Assembly (NCBI GenBank): GCA_017517035.1
Contig: JAFXAN010000159.1
Location: 1 to 36,428, forward strand
Direction of reading: 5' to 3'
DNA: 36,428 nt
From: Clostridia bacterium
Lineage (GTDB): Bacteria > Bacillota > Clostridia > Oscillospirales > CAG-272
The notes under the pieces are model-generated. The model saw only the letters and a program-made list of their open reading frames with translations. It had not been told where the DNA came from and did no database searches. The position numbers and the translations under genes were made by a program. Numbering within the stretch: position 1 is the first letter of the stretch; the number at the start of each line of letters is the position of its first letter. This document shows positions 1 through 6,838 of the stretch, piece after piece.

Positions 1-17
1 GAACGGAAAAAGCAAGT

Positions 18-58
18 AAGCACAAGGCTTTCCTCGTGATTGCCTTGTGCTTCTTTTT
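18..58 (+). terminator. Rho-independent terminator of an upstream gene
   Basis: An 11-bp perfect inverted repeat (arms 18-28 and 42-52, loop 29-41) is followed by a T-rich stretch (CTTTTT) on the plus strand. It most likely ends a plus-strand gene lying to the left of the window. Confidence 0.75.
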
Positions 59-140
59 GAATTTAATTTTTTCTATTATATTGAACTTTTTTATTTTTAC
101 TATTATCTACTTGCGGTATTACAGCTTTTTCGACAGTCTG

Positions 141-167
141 AGGTGCTGTGTCATTGACACAGCACCT
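141..167. repeat. Perfect 13-bp inverted repeat, possible terminator or operator
   Basis: Arms AGGTGCTGTGTCA (141-153) and its exact reverse complement (155-167) are separated by one base. It lies 31 bases beyond the stop of the minus-strand GH26 gene, so it may help end that transcript, but no U-tract follows on the minus strand. A binding site for a dimeric protein is the alternative. Confidence 0.5.
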
Positions 168-198
168 TAAATCTTAAATATTGAGTTGAAATCAGAGC

Positions 199-2100
199 TT
201 ATTTAAGCGCATCAAACATTGCCTTGACCTCTGCCTGACCTATGCAAAGATCTGTCTGCATCAGCTCGTCACCACGGCTCATTGCGGGAATGCCCCATTT
301 ACCGCCCCATGTGAGCAGATAAACAAATGAATATCCTTCCTTTACAAGCTCATAGAGGTTTCCGTACATATCCATGCTCGTATAAAGATTTGGCTGCTCC
401 TCAATGGTATCTGCCAGGATCGAACCGGAAGGACCAAACTCCGTGATAGCACCCGGCTTTCTTGCATGATCAACAAGGCGCAGATAGTTATCGCCGTTTG
501 TGATCTCCATATTTCCGCTTGTGTACCAGTCGACTCCGACCATGTCGCAATATTCATCTCCGGGATAGAGATATGTTGTACTCATGGTAGAATCGGGATT
601 GTCATTGATGTTTGGAGAATAGTTCGGACCATAGCACCAATAAAGATTGGTAAGACCGCACTCATTCTCAAAATAATCATAGACATAATGCCAGATGTTG
701 ATAACATATTTAGCATCAAGCGTAAAGCTCTGCTGTCTTGTACAGAACCAGAACCAGCCGCCGTTTGCCTCGTGAAGAGGACGCCAGATTATCGAAATAC
801 CGTTCTCCTCAAGAGCCTTGAAGAAGCGAGCGTTAATTTCAAGCTCTGCCTTGAAGAAATCATTATATTCCGTACCCTCTGTGAGAAGGTCTGTGAATGC
901 TTTCTCATATGCTTCAAGGGTATTGGTTCTTCCGAAGTTACCTCTTACTCTGTCGGGATCTGTCTGGGAGGGATTTGCCCAGTGTGCGCTGGCAGTGATC
1001 ATTCCGCCTGCCGAAACATAATCAACAAGGTCGCAGATATAAGAGCTGAGCTTGATATCGTCGATTCTTGTAAGGTCAATTCCGTAGCAGGCAAGGTCAA
1101 TACCCATAATGCCGGGCATTTCACCTGTTGCCTCATAGAACTTATTGATGCAGTTTTCAATGGCATATGCATCCTTTCCCTGAACCTCTTCACCGATCGC
1201 CATTATAGATGGATCATCATAGATCTGCTGAATTACCTTTGCAAGCTGATCCTTTGTATAAGTCTCCTTCTTGCCTGTGCTGCCCTCATAGTTATCGGCG
1301 GATGTAAGCTCAACGGTCTTATTATCGCTCTTTGCCATATTGTTTTCAAAATATGCAATGGCATCGTCAAGGGAGTGAGCACTTCCTCTGATTATGAGGT
1401 TGCCGTCTTCAACTTTAACTGAATACTTGTGCTCTATCAGCTCTGTTCCGTCAAGAATAATATAATGCTCGTCATTGATCATTTCATCTTCATAAACATC
1501 AACAGCTGCACCGCAAAGCTCATGGAATTTTTCGGAAAATGCCTTGGCATCTTCAAGCGAGTTATTAACAACCTTAAATTCACCGAGATCAACGCCGTCA
1601 ATGGTCATCTTATCAAAAGCATAAGTTCCGATATATGTATATCCATCGCCGGATGGGATCTTGATCGTCTTCTTCTCGGCATCAATAAACTGCTTCTCAA
1701 AAAGCTCAACTGCCTTTGCAAGAGCTTCATCGCTGCCGCCAACAACAACTATCTTGTTTCCTATCTTTTTTATCGTGTAGTCATTATAGCGAAGCCCCTC
1801 CAGAGTATCAAGAGTCTGCTGACGCTTTGTTACGCCCACAAGTATCTCATGCGTGTTATTATAATAGTCTGTCTTAACTCCAACCGATGCGCCCGTTGCA
1901 TCGTTAATAGCCTTTCTAAGCTTTGTTGCAAGCATAGTTTCGTCCTTTGAGCTTGTTTCGCCTCGAACAACGACATATTCCGAAAGGTTTTCGATGGGCT
2001 TCAGCGTTATTGCGCCGCCTTCTGTGCCGGTGCTTTCGCCGCAAGCAAAAAATGCAAGGCAAAGAACAAGCACGAACGCAACTGAAATCAGTTTTTTCAT
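199..2100 (-). CDS. GH26 family glycoside hydrolase (probable beta-mannanase), lipoprotein
   Basis: Secreted enzyme predicted to hydrolyse beta-mannan or a related hemicellulose at the cell surface. The start at 2100 is chosen because GGAGT precedes it at normal spacing and it opens directly into a signal peptide (MKKLISVAFVLVLCLAFFAC); an in-frame upstream start at 2133 has no such support. The Cys at about residue 20 is a likely lipidation site, although FFAC is a weak lipobox. Residues 30-290 form a two-part N-terminal region resembling the GH20b/GH67N-type accessory fold (EYVVVRGE, EILVGVT, VVVGGSDEA). The GH26 domain occupies about residues 300-633. The acid/base Glu is in RPLHEANGGWFWF (E444) and the nucleophile Glu in TEFG (E554), a 110-residue gap like known GH26 mannanases. 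The gene is monocistronic, with its own strong promoter. Exact polysaccharide specificity cannot be read from sequence. Confidence 0.9.
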   Translation of the reverse strand: MKKLISVAFVLVLCLAFFACGESTGTEGGAITLKPIENLSEYVVVRGETSSKDETMLATKLRKAINDATGASVGVKTDYYNNTHEILVGVTKRQQTLDTLEGLRYNDYTIKKIGNKIVVVGGSDEALAKAVELFEKQFIDAEKKTIKIPSGDGYTYIGTYAFDKMTIDGVDLGEFKVVNNSLEDAKAFSEKFHELCGAAVDVYEDEMINDEHYIILDGTELIEHKYSVKVEDGNLIIRGSAHSLDDAIAYFENNMAKSDNKTVELTSADNYEGSTGKKETYTKDQLAKVIQQIYDDPSIMAIGEEVQGKDAYAIENCINKFYEATGEMPGIMGIDLACYGIDLTRIDDIKLSSYICDLVDYVSAGGMITASAHWANPSQTDPDRVRGNFGRTNTLEAYEKAFTDLLTEGTEYNDFFKAELEINARFFKALEENGISIIWRPLHEANGGWFWFCTRQQSFTLDAKYVINIWHYVYDYFENECGLTNLYWCYGPNYSPNINDNPDSTMSTTYLYPGDEYCDMVGVDWYTSGNMEITNGDNYLRLVDHARKPGAITEFGPSGSILADTIEEQPNLYTSMDMYGNLYELVKEGYSFVYLLTWGGKWGIPAMSRGDELMQTDLCIGQAEVKAMFDALK

Positions 2101-2128
2101 TAGTTTACTCCTTTTTGTTAAAAATGCA

Positions 2129-2142
2129 GTCAAATATTTGAC
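2129..2142. promoter_or_regulatory. 14-bp perfect palindrome, candidate operator
   Basis: GTCAAATATTTGAC is a perfect palindrome. It sits just downstream of the minus-strand promoter of the GH26 gene, covering the region right after the expected transcription start near 2148. This is the position of a repressor operator. The binding protein is unknown. Confidence 0.5.
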
Positions 2143-2154
2143 CTTTGTGGAATC

Positions 2155-2183
2155 ATTATATCAATTTTCACAATGCTTGTCAA
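2155..2183 (-). promoter_or_regulatory. Sigma-A type promoter of the GH26 lipoprotein gene
   Basis: On the minus strand TTGACA (2178-2183) and TATAAT (2155-2160) are both perfect consensus boxes with a 17-base spacer. Transcription should begin near 2148 and run into the gene starting at 2100. Confidence 0.85.
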
Positions 2184-2273
2184 GCAAATATGAAACATTA
2201 TATCAAAAATCACACATTTTGGTGACTTTTGGACATAAAATGCTCGGTAAATTTTTATTTTGCCACGCACTTA

Positions 2274-2302
2274 TTGACAGGGAGCAAAAAATATGTTATA
2301 TT
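2274..2302 (+). promoter_or_regulatory. Sigma-A type promoter of rimO
   Basis: TTGACA (2274-2279), a 17-base spacer and TATATT (2297-2302) lie 31 bases before the rimO start codon. The promoter is divergent from that of the GH26 gene. It probably drives rimO, pgsA and the next GH26 gene. Confidence 0.8.
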
Positions 2303-2333
2303 ATTAGAAGAATTTTTTATGAGGTTTTGAATA

Positions 2334-3656
2334 ATGAAAATTGGATTTGTTTCTCTTGGCTGTCCGAAAAATCAGCTGGACACCGAGATAATGCTCCATC
2401 ATGTTATGGAAGCGGGATACGAAATAACCGCAGAGGAGACCGAGGCGGACATCGTTATTATAAATACCTGCGCGTTCATCGAAAGTGCGAAAAAGGAAGC
2501 CATTGATAACATCATTGATATCGGCTGGCTCAAGGAAAACCGTTCTCTTTGCGGAATAATCGTCACGGGATGTCTTTCCGAAAGATACAGAGACAGCATT
2601 TTCGAGGAGCTTCCCGAGGTTGATGCCGTTCTCGGCGTTGGAAGCATTCATAATATCGTTGACGCAATAAAAAGCATCGAAAAGGGCGAGAAATATTCCT
2701 CTTATGAGCCGAAGGACACCGTTAAGCTCGGGGGAGACAGAATACTCACAACACCCGATTATGCCGCATATATAAAGATCGCAGAGGGCTGCGACAACAG
2801 ATGTGCATATTGTGCGATCCCTTCGATCAGAGGCAGATTCCGTTCAAGAAAAATGGAAGATATCATAGCCGAGGCAAAGCAGCTTGAGGAGCTTGGAGTC
2901 AAGGAGCTTACCGTTGTGGCGCAGGATGTTACAAGATACGGTGCTGATATCTACGGTGAATATAAGCTTGCTGCCCTTCTACATAGAATCACCGAGGAAA
3001 CAAAAATTCCGTGGATAAGGATACTCTACTGTTATCCCGATAAGATCACAGACGAGCTTATTGCGGAAATTCGTGATAACGACAGGATCCTCAAATACAT
3101 AGATATGCCCCTTCAGCATATTTCGGATAAGATCCTCCGCAAAATGAACCGCCATGGAGACAGTGCCATGATAAAGGATGTTCTAAACAAGCTCCGCCGT
3201 GAAATTCCCGATATCATCATAAGAACCACCTTCATCGTTGGCTTTCCGGGAGAAACGGAAGAGGATTTCGATATGCTCTGCGAATTTGTGAGAGAAGCAA
3301 AATTCGAGCATATGGGCGCATTCACCTATTCAAGAGAGGAAGGCACCCCCGCTTATGACTTTGAGGATCAGATCGACGAGCAGACAAAGCAGAACAGATG
3401 CGATATCCTCATGGGACAACAAATGGTAATAGATGCCGAGAGAAACGAAAAGCTTGTGGGCAAAACTATAAAGGTTCTGTGCGAAGATTATGATGTCGTT
3501 TCCGAAACATATTACGGCAGATCCTATATGGATGCACCCGAAATTGACGGAAAGGTCTTCTTTACAAGTGAAAAGAAGATAAGCTCCGGAATCTTTGTTG
3601 ATATAAAAATTGATATGGCAGAGGATTATGACCTTATCGGTCATGCCCTCATATGA
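2334..3656 (+). CDS. rimO: Ribosomal protein S12 methylthiotransferase RimO
   Basis: Radical-SAM enzyme that adds a methylthio group to the conserved Asp of ribosomal protein S12, using two iron-sulfur clusters. The 440-residue length is normal for the family. The N-terminal methylthiotransferase domain carries the RimO-type SLGCPKNQLDTE motif (first Cys at residue 10) and further cluster cysteines in NTCAF and TGCLSE. The radical-SAM CxxxCxxC motif is in GCDNRCAYC at about residues 152-159. The C-terminal ~70 residues match a TRAM domain. A GAGG ribosome site precedes the ATG. pgsA follows after 15 bases. RimO is preferred over the tRNA enzyme MiaB because of the SLGCPKN signature. Confidence 0.95.
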   Translation: MKIGFVSLGCPKNQLDTEIMLHHVMEAGYEITAEETEADIVIINTCAFIESAKKEAIDNIIDIGWLKENRSLCGIIVTGCLSERYRDSIFEELPEVDAVLGVGSIHNIVDAIKSIEKGEKYSSYEPKDTVKLGGDRILTTPDYAAYIKIAEGCDNRCAYCAIPSIRGRFRSRKMEDIIAEAKQLEELGVKELTVVAQDVTRYGADIYGEYKLAALLHRITEETKIPWIRILYCYPDKITDELIAEIRDNDRILKYIDMPLQHISDKILRKMNRHGDSAMIKDVLNKLRREIPDIIIRTTFIVGFPGETEEDFDMLCEFVREAKFEHMGAFTYSREEGTPAYDFEDQIDEQTKQNRCDILMGQQMVIDAERNEKLVGKTIKVLCEDYDVVSETYYGRSYMDAPEIDGKVFFTSEKKISSGIFVDIKIDMAEDYDLIGHALI

Positions 3657-3671
3657 TTTGGAGGTATAAAA

Positions 3672-4268
3672 ATGAATCTTCCCAATAAACTGACGGTGCT
3701 CCGTCTCATTATGGTTCCGATAATTGTTATCGTTATGCTTTTGCCCCTTGGAACTATCCTCTCGGGCGTTCTTGCAGCTGCCATCTTCGGTGCAACCGCA
3801 CTTACCGATATGCTTGACGGAAAAATTGCAAGAAAATATAATCTTATAACAGATTTCGGTAAATTCCTCGATCCTCTTGCAGACAAATTCATGGTAATTT
3901 CCACACTTGTGGTTCTTTCCTATAAGTTCACGGGATATCTTCAGCTTTTCTGCATGATAACAACTCTCATCGTCATCATGCGTGAGCTTGCTGTAACATC
4001 CATAAGACTTGTTGTTTCAAGCTCTTCAGGAATAGTGGTTGCGGCAAATATGCTGGGCAAAATCAAAACGGTAACTCAGATAGTTTATATCGTCACCGCT
4101 CTTCTCGAGCCTGTTATTTTTGAAATCATTGACCTTATTGCAAATCCCGGATGGACAAATTATCATATTTTGACATATGCTTCAATGGCAGCGATGACCT
4201 TCTTTACTCTCTGGTCCGGAATCAATTATCTTGCCTCCTACTGGAAATATCTCGATCCAAATAAATAA
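3672..4268 (+). CDS. pgsA: CDP-diacylglycerol--glycerol-3-phosphate 3-phosphatidyltransferase
   Basis: Integral membrane enzyme making phosphatidylglycerol phosphate, the committed step to phosphatidylglycerol and cardiolipin. The CDP-alcohol phosphotransferase signature is complete: D49-G50-x2-A53-R54-x8-G63-x3-D67-x3-D71. Several hydrophobic helices surround it (residues 10-40, 75-110, 120-145, 165-190). Length of 198 residues is typical. GGAGG precedes the ATG, and the gene follows rimO closely, a pairing common in Firmicutes. PgsA is preferred over other CDP-alcohol transferases from the NLPNKLTVLRL start. Confidence 0.93.
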   Translation: MNLPNKLTVLRLIMVPIIVIVMLLPLGTILSGVLAAAIFGATALTDMLDGKIARKYNLITDFGKFLDPLADKFMVISTLVVLSYKFTGYLQLFCMITTLIVIMRELAVTSIRLVVSSSSGIVVAANMLGKIKTVTQIVYIVTALLEPVIFEIIDLIANPGWTNYHILTYASMAAMTFFTLWSGINYLASYWKYLDPNK

Positions 4269-4288
4269 TTATAAAGGGGTATCCGTTT

Positions 4289-6625
4289 ATGACACGTAAA
4301 GCCAAGCTGATCGCCACAATATTTTCTGTTGTTTTGATCTCATTGATGTTTTCGCTTTTCACTTTCGCTGAGAATATAAACGGACATTTTGATTGGTACT
4401 ATAACGGCAAAAGAATCGTTAATAATGATTGGACGCTTGATACCGACAGCGGCATTTTGACTATCATCAGCAAAACCGAGGAATATAACGAAACAGGAAC
4501 AGGTCAGAATGGTTTTTCCGGGAGCTGGTTTGAGCACGCCGACAAAATAAAAAAGGTCGTTCTTGACGGAGTTTTTGCGAAAGTTTCAAATAACGCCTTC
4601 AAGGGGTATAAAAACCTTGAGGAGGTGGTCATAACCGAAAAAGTCAACCAAATTGACGCAAATGCATTTATGGGCTGCTCCGCTCTTCACACCATATATA
4701 TCGGAACAGATCAGAGGCGTGAAGGCATGGCGGATCTCCATAATGTCAAAAAGATTTCGGATAATATTCTGAACGGCACAGCCATAAAAAGTATATATAT
4801 CGGTGAAATAGCATCGTCCATAAGCCAGAATGCGCTCCCTGCGTCCCTCACCACGATATACGGAACAAAAGGATCTCTCGCAGAAAGCTTTGCTATCTCA
4901 AACGGCTATACCTTTGTGGATTACGATTTGAGGATCAAGGTCGATATTTATCTTGGCGATTATTTGTGCAAATCACTCAGATATATTGACGGTGACCGAT
5001 TCGATCAAAAGCTTTTCGAATTCAACGGCAAGATATATACCGTTTATTCGGATAAAAGCTGCACGGTTCCATTTGACGATACACAGCCTCTCATGCACTC
5101 GGTATCTCTTTATGCAAAGCCTGTTTTATCCTTTGACGGTTGGAGCGTCAGAGTCAAGAGCTATAAGGGGCTTCGCTCAATATTCGAATGTGACACCATT
5201 TTAAATGATCCCGATTTTGGTATCGTTGAAGTGGGGGCAATAGTTGCTCACAGAGATTATGCTCTTGATGAATTCAATATGTCAAACAGCGCATTTACTA
5301 AGGTGACGGTCTATAAAAACGGAGAAAAGGTCGGCTATACCTTAGGTGCTCCCAAGGACGGAAAGGAATCCTTTGCAGTTACGGTTGTGGGCTTTGAGGG
5401 AGAAAAGTCCCTATTTGCCGAAAGAGCACTGAAAAATACGGTTTTCAGAGGATTTATAACCTTAAAAGACAGCATAACCGGACTTGAAAAAACATATTAT
5501 ACGGATGCCATCGGCACAACATTGCGTGCAGCAAGCCTGCAGTATCTGAAAAATGTTTCGGGAACGAGTACCCAAAAGGCATTTGTCAGAGAAACAATAA
5601 GCTTAACAGAGCCATATTGCAATGAAGTCAGATATGACAAGGCTGAGCTTATGTCTGTCATTACCGATATTTATAATGACAACGGAAAGATTCTTGTGGG
5701 AGAAGAAATTAGTCCCAACAATACCGCTGCAACAGTAAAGGAAAGCTTCAAAAACGGATCGGGGCAATATCCTTCCATCATCGGAATGGATCTTGCCTGC
5801 TACGGGATTCCGCTTATGACCTGCTCCGATTCTTACAGAACCGAATTTTTGAAGGCTCTCATTGATTATTGCCGTGAGGGCGGAATAATCACCGCAAGCT
5901 CCCATTTTCAGAATCCAACAGGTAATTGGACAGACAGGGGACTTTGCCGCGGATATCTCGGTGAAGCGGAGATTTGGGACGAGCTGCTAAGTGAGGGCAG
6001 TGCTCTTAACAGACAGCTAAAAGCCGAGCTTGATGTCAACGCAGATTTTCTCCGTGAGCTTGGAAATAATGATGTCCCTATACTTTGGAGACCCTTCCAT
6101 GAGATGAACGGAGGCTGGTTCTGGTGGTGCATCACCCAGGAAAACGGTTATAAGGTTCCTGCAGAAAAATTCAAGGCTCTCTGGAGATATGTTTATAACT
6201 ATTATGAAGACGAGCTGGGGCTTACCAATCTTATCTGGGTATATTCGCCCAACAATAACACGGGAAGTCTTGTTGATGTCAACTATTCATATCCCGGTGA
6301 TAAATATGTGGATATGACGGGACTTGATTGGTATTCGAGCGGAAAATACGAGATAGGTTCAGGCTCATATAAGCAGATGATGGCACATGGAATGCCTGTG
6401 GCAATCACCGAATACGGTGGCACGAACGGCGACCTTGATTCCATCGAAACTTGGAACGATATACAGAGAATGTATAGTGACGGAATGAAGATCACATATA
6501 TTATGACCTGGACAGGAGATCATAGATTCACAAGCGCAGGAAAAGCTGCAGAGCTTATGTCAAAGCCTGATACTCTCTCAAGGGATGAGGTCTTTAAGCT
6601 TTTCAAGGCTGAAGAAACTAAATAA
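4289..6625 (+). CDS. Secreted LRR-GH26 fusion protein (probable beta-mannanase)
   Basis: Multidomain extracellular glycosidase of 778 residues. A signal peptide covers residues 1-28 (ending TFAEN). Residues 35-215 form a BspA-type (LRR_5) leucine-rich repeat module with units such as NNAFKGYKNLEEVVI and ANAFMGCSALHTIYI, ending in SLAESFAISNGYTFVDYD. Residues ~217-280 resemble a Listeria-Bacteroides (InlB B-type) repeat. Residues ~285-445 are an unassigned beta-rich region. The GH26 domain spans ~450-778, with acid/base E605 in RPFHEMNGGWFWW and nucleophile E708 in TEYGG. No lipobox, LPXTG or C-terminal membrane segment is seen. AAAGGGG precedes the ATG, 20 bases after pgsA with no terminator between them, so it is probably co-transcribed with rimO-pgsA. 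A terminator follows. Substrate specificity is inferred from family only. Confidence 0.9.
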   Translation: MTRKAKLIATIFSVVLISLMFSLFTFAENINGHFDWYYNGKRIVNNDWTLDTDSGILTIISKTEEYNETGTGQNGFSGSWFEHADKIKKVVLDGVFAKVSNNAFKGYKNLEEVVITEKVNQIDANAFMGCSALHTIYIGTDQRREGMADLHNVKKISDNILNGTAIKSIYIGEIASSISQNALPASLTTIYGTKGSLAESFAISNGYTFVDYDLRIKVDIYLGDYLCKSLRYIDGDRFDQKLFEFNGKIYTVYSDKSCTVPFDDTQPLMHSVSLYAKPVLSFDGWSVRVKSYKGLRSIFECDTILNDPDFGIVEVGAIVAHRDYALDEFNMSNSAFTKVTVYKNGEKVGYTLGAPKDGKESFAVTVVGFEGEKSLFAERALKNTVFRGFITLKDSITGLEKTYYTDAIGTTLRAASLQYLKNVSGTSTQKAFVRETISLTEPYCNEVRYDKAELMSVITDIYNDNGKILVGEEISPNNTAATVKESFKNGSGQYPSIIGMDLACYGIPLMTCSDSYRTEFLKALIDYCREGGIITASSHFQNPTGNWTDRGLCRGYLGEAEIWDELLSEGSALNRQLKAELDVNADFLRELGNNDVPILWRPFHEMNGGWFWWCITQENGYKVPAEKFKALWRYVYNYYEDELGLTNLIWVYSPNNNTGSLVDVNYSYPGDKYVDMTGLDWYSSGKYEIGSGSYKQMMAHGMPVAITEYGGTNGDLDSIETWNDIQRMYSDGMKITYIMTWTGDHRFTSAGKAAELMSKPDTLSRDEVFKLFKAEETK

Positions 6626-6630
6626 TTATG

Positions 6631-6668
6631 GCGACAGATTGATGAACACAGCAATCTGTCGCTTTTTT
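6631..6668 (+). terminator. Rho-independent terminator after LRR-GH26 gene
   Basis: Perfect 11-bp stem GCGACAGATTG (6631-6641) and its complement (6652-6662), followed by TTTTTT (6663-6668), begins five bases after the stop codon. Confidence 0.92.
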
Positions 6669-6675
6669 CAGATAT

Positions 6676-6745
6676 TTGATAAACAGGAATTTGTCGAACT
6701 GTTAGCCTCGTCTCCGTTTGTTCACCTTTTCAACAGTTCGATAAA
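6676..6745. repeat. Short intergenic inverted-repeat element
   Basis: Arms TTGTCGAACTGTT (6691-6703) and AACAGTTCGATAA (6732-6744) are complementary apart from one G-T pair. The 21 bases at 6676-6696 match those at 26490-26510 except at one position, where they open the larger repeat element. A sequence like the right arm recurs at 19514-19528. It sits between two converging terminators. Confidence 0.6.
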
Positions 6746-6781
6746 TTAATATTTAATAATAAACTCATATTTTTTCAAATA

Positions 6782-6824
6782 AAAAATCGGAATTTAGTGT
6801 TTCAAGGCACAAATTCCGATTTTT
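6782..6824. terminator. Bidirectional terminator, mainly for PBP2
   Basis: Perfect 14-bp inverted repeat AAAAATCGGAATTT (6782-6795) and its complement (6811-6824). A/T runs on both sides let it work on either strand. It lies 15 bases beyond the PBP2 stop codon and is the natural end of the minus-strand envelope cluster. Confidence 0.85.
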
Positions 6825-6838
6825 ATGTATTTTTTGCT

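Noticed and set aside
466..1422. 318-codon open frame on the plus strand, antisense to the first GH26 gene
   Set aside because: The minus-strand frame has clear GH26 motifs with a signal peptide and ribosome site. The antisense translation has a skewed Ile/Cys/Leu-rich composition and no recognisable domain.
2129..2142. Palindrome as part of a terminator
   Set aside because: It lies in the promoter-leader region upstream of the GH26 gene, is AT-rich, and has no T-run.
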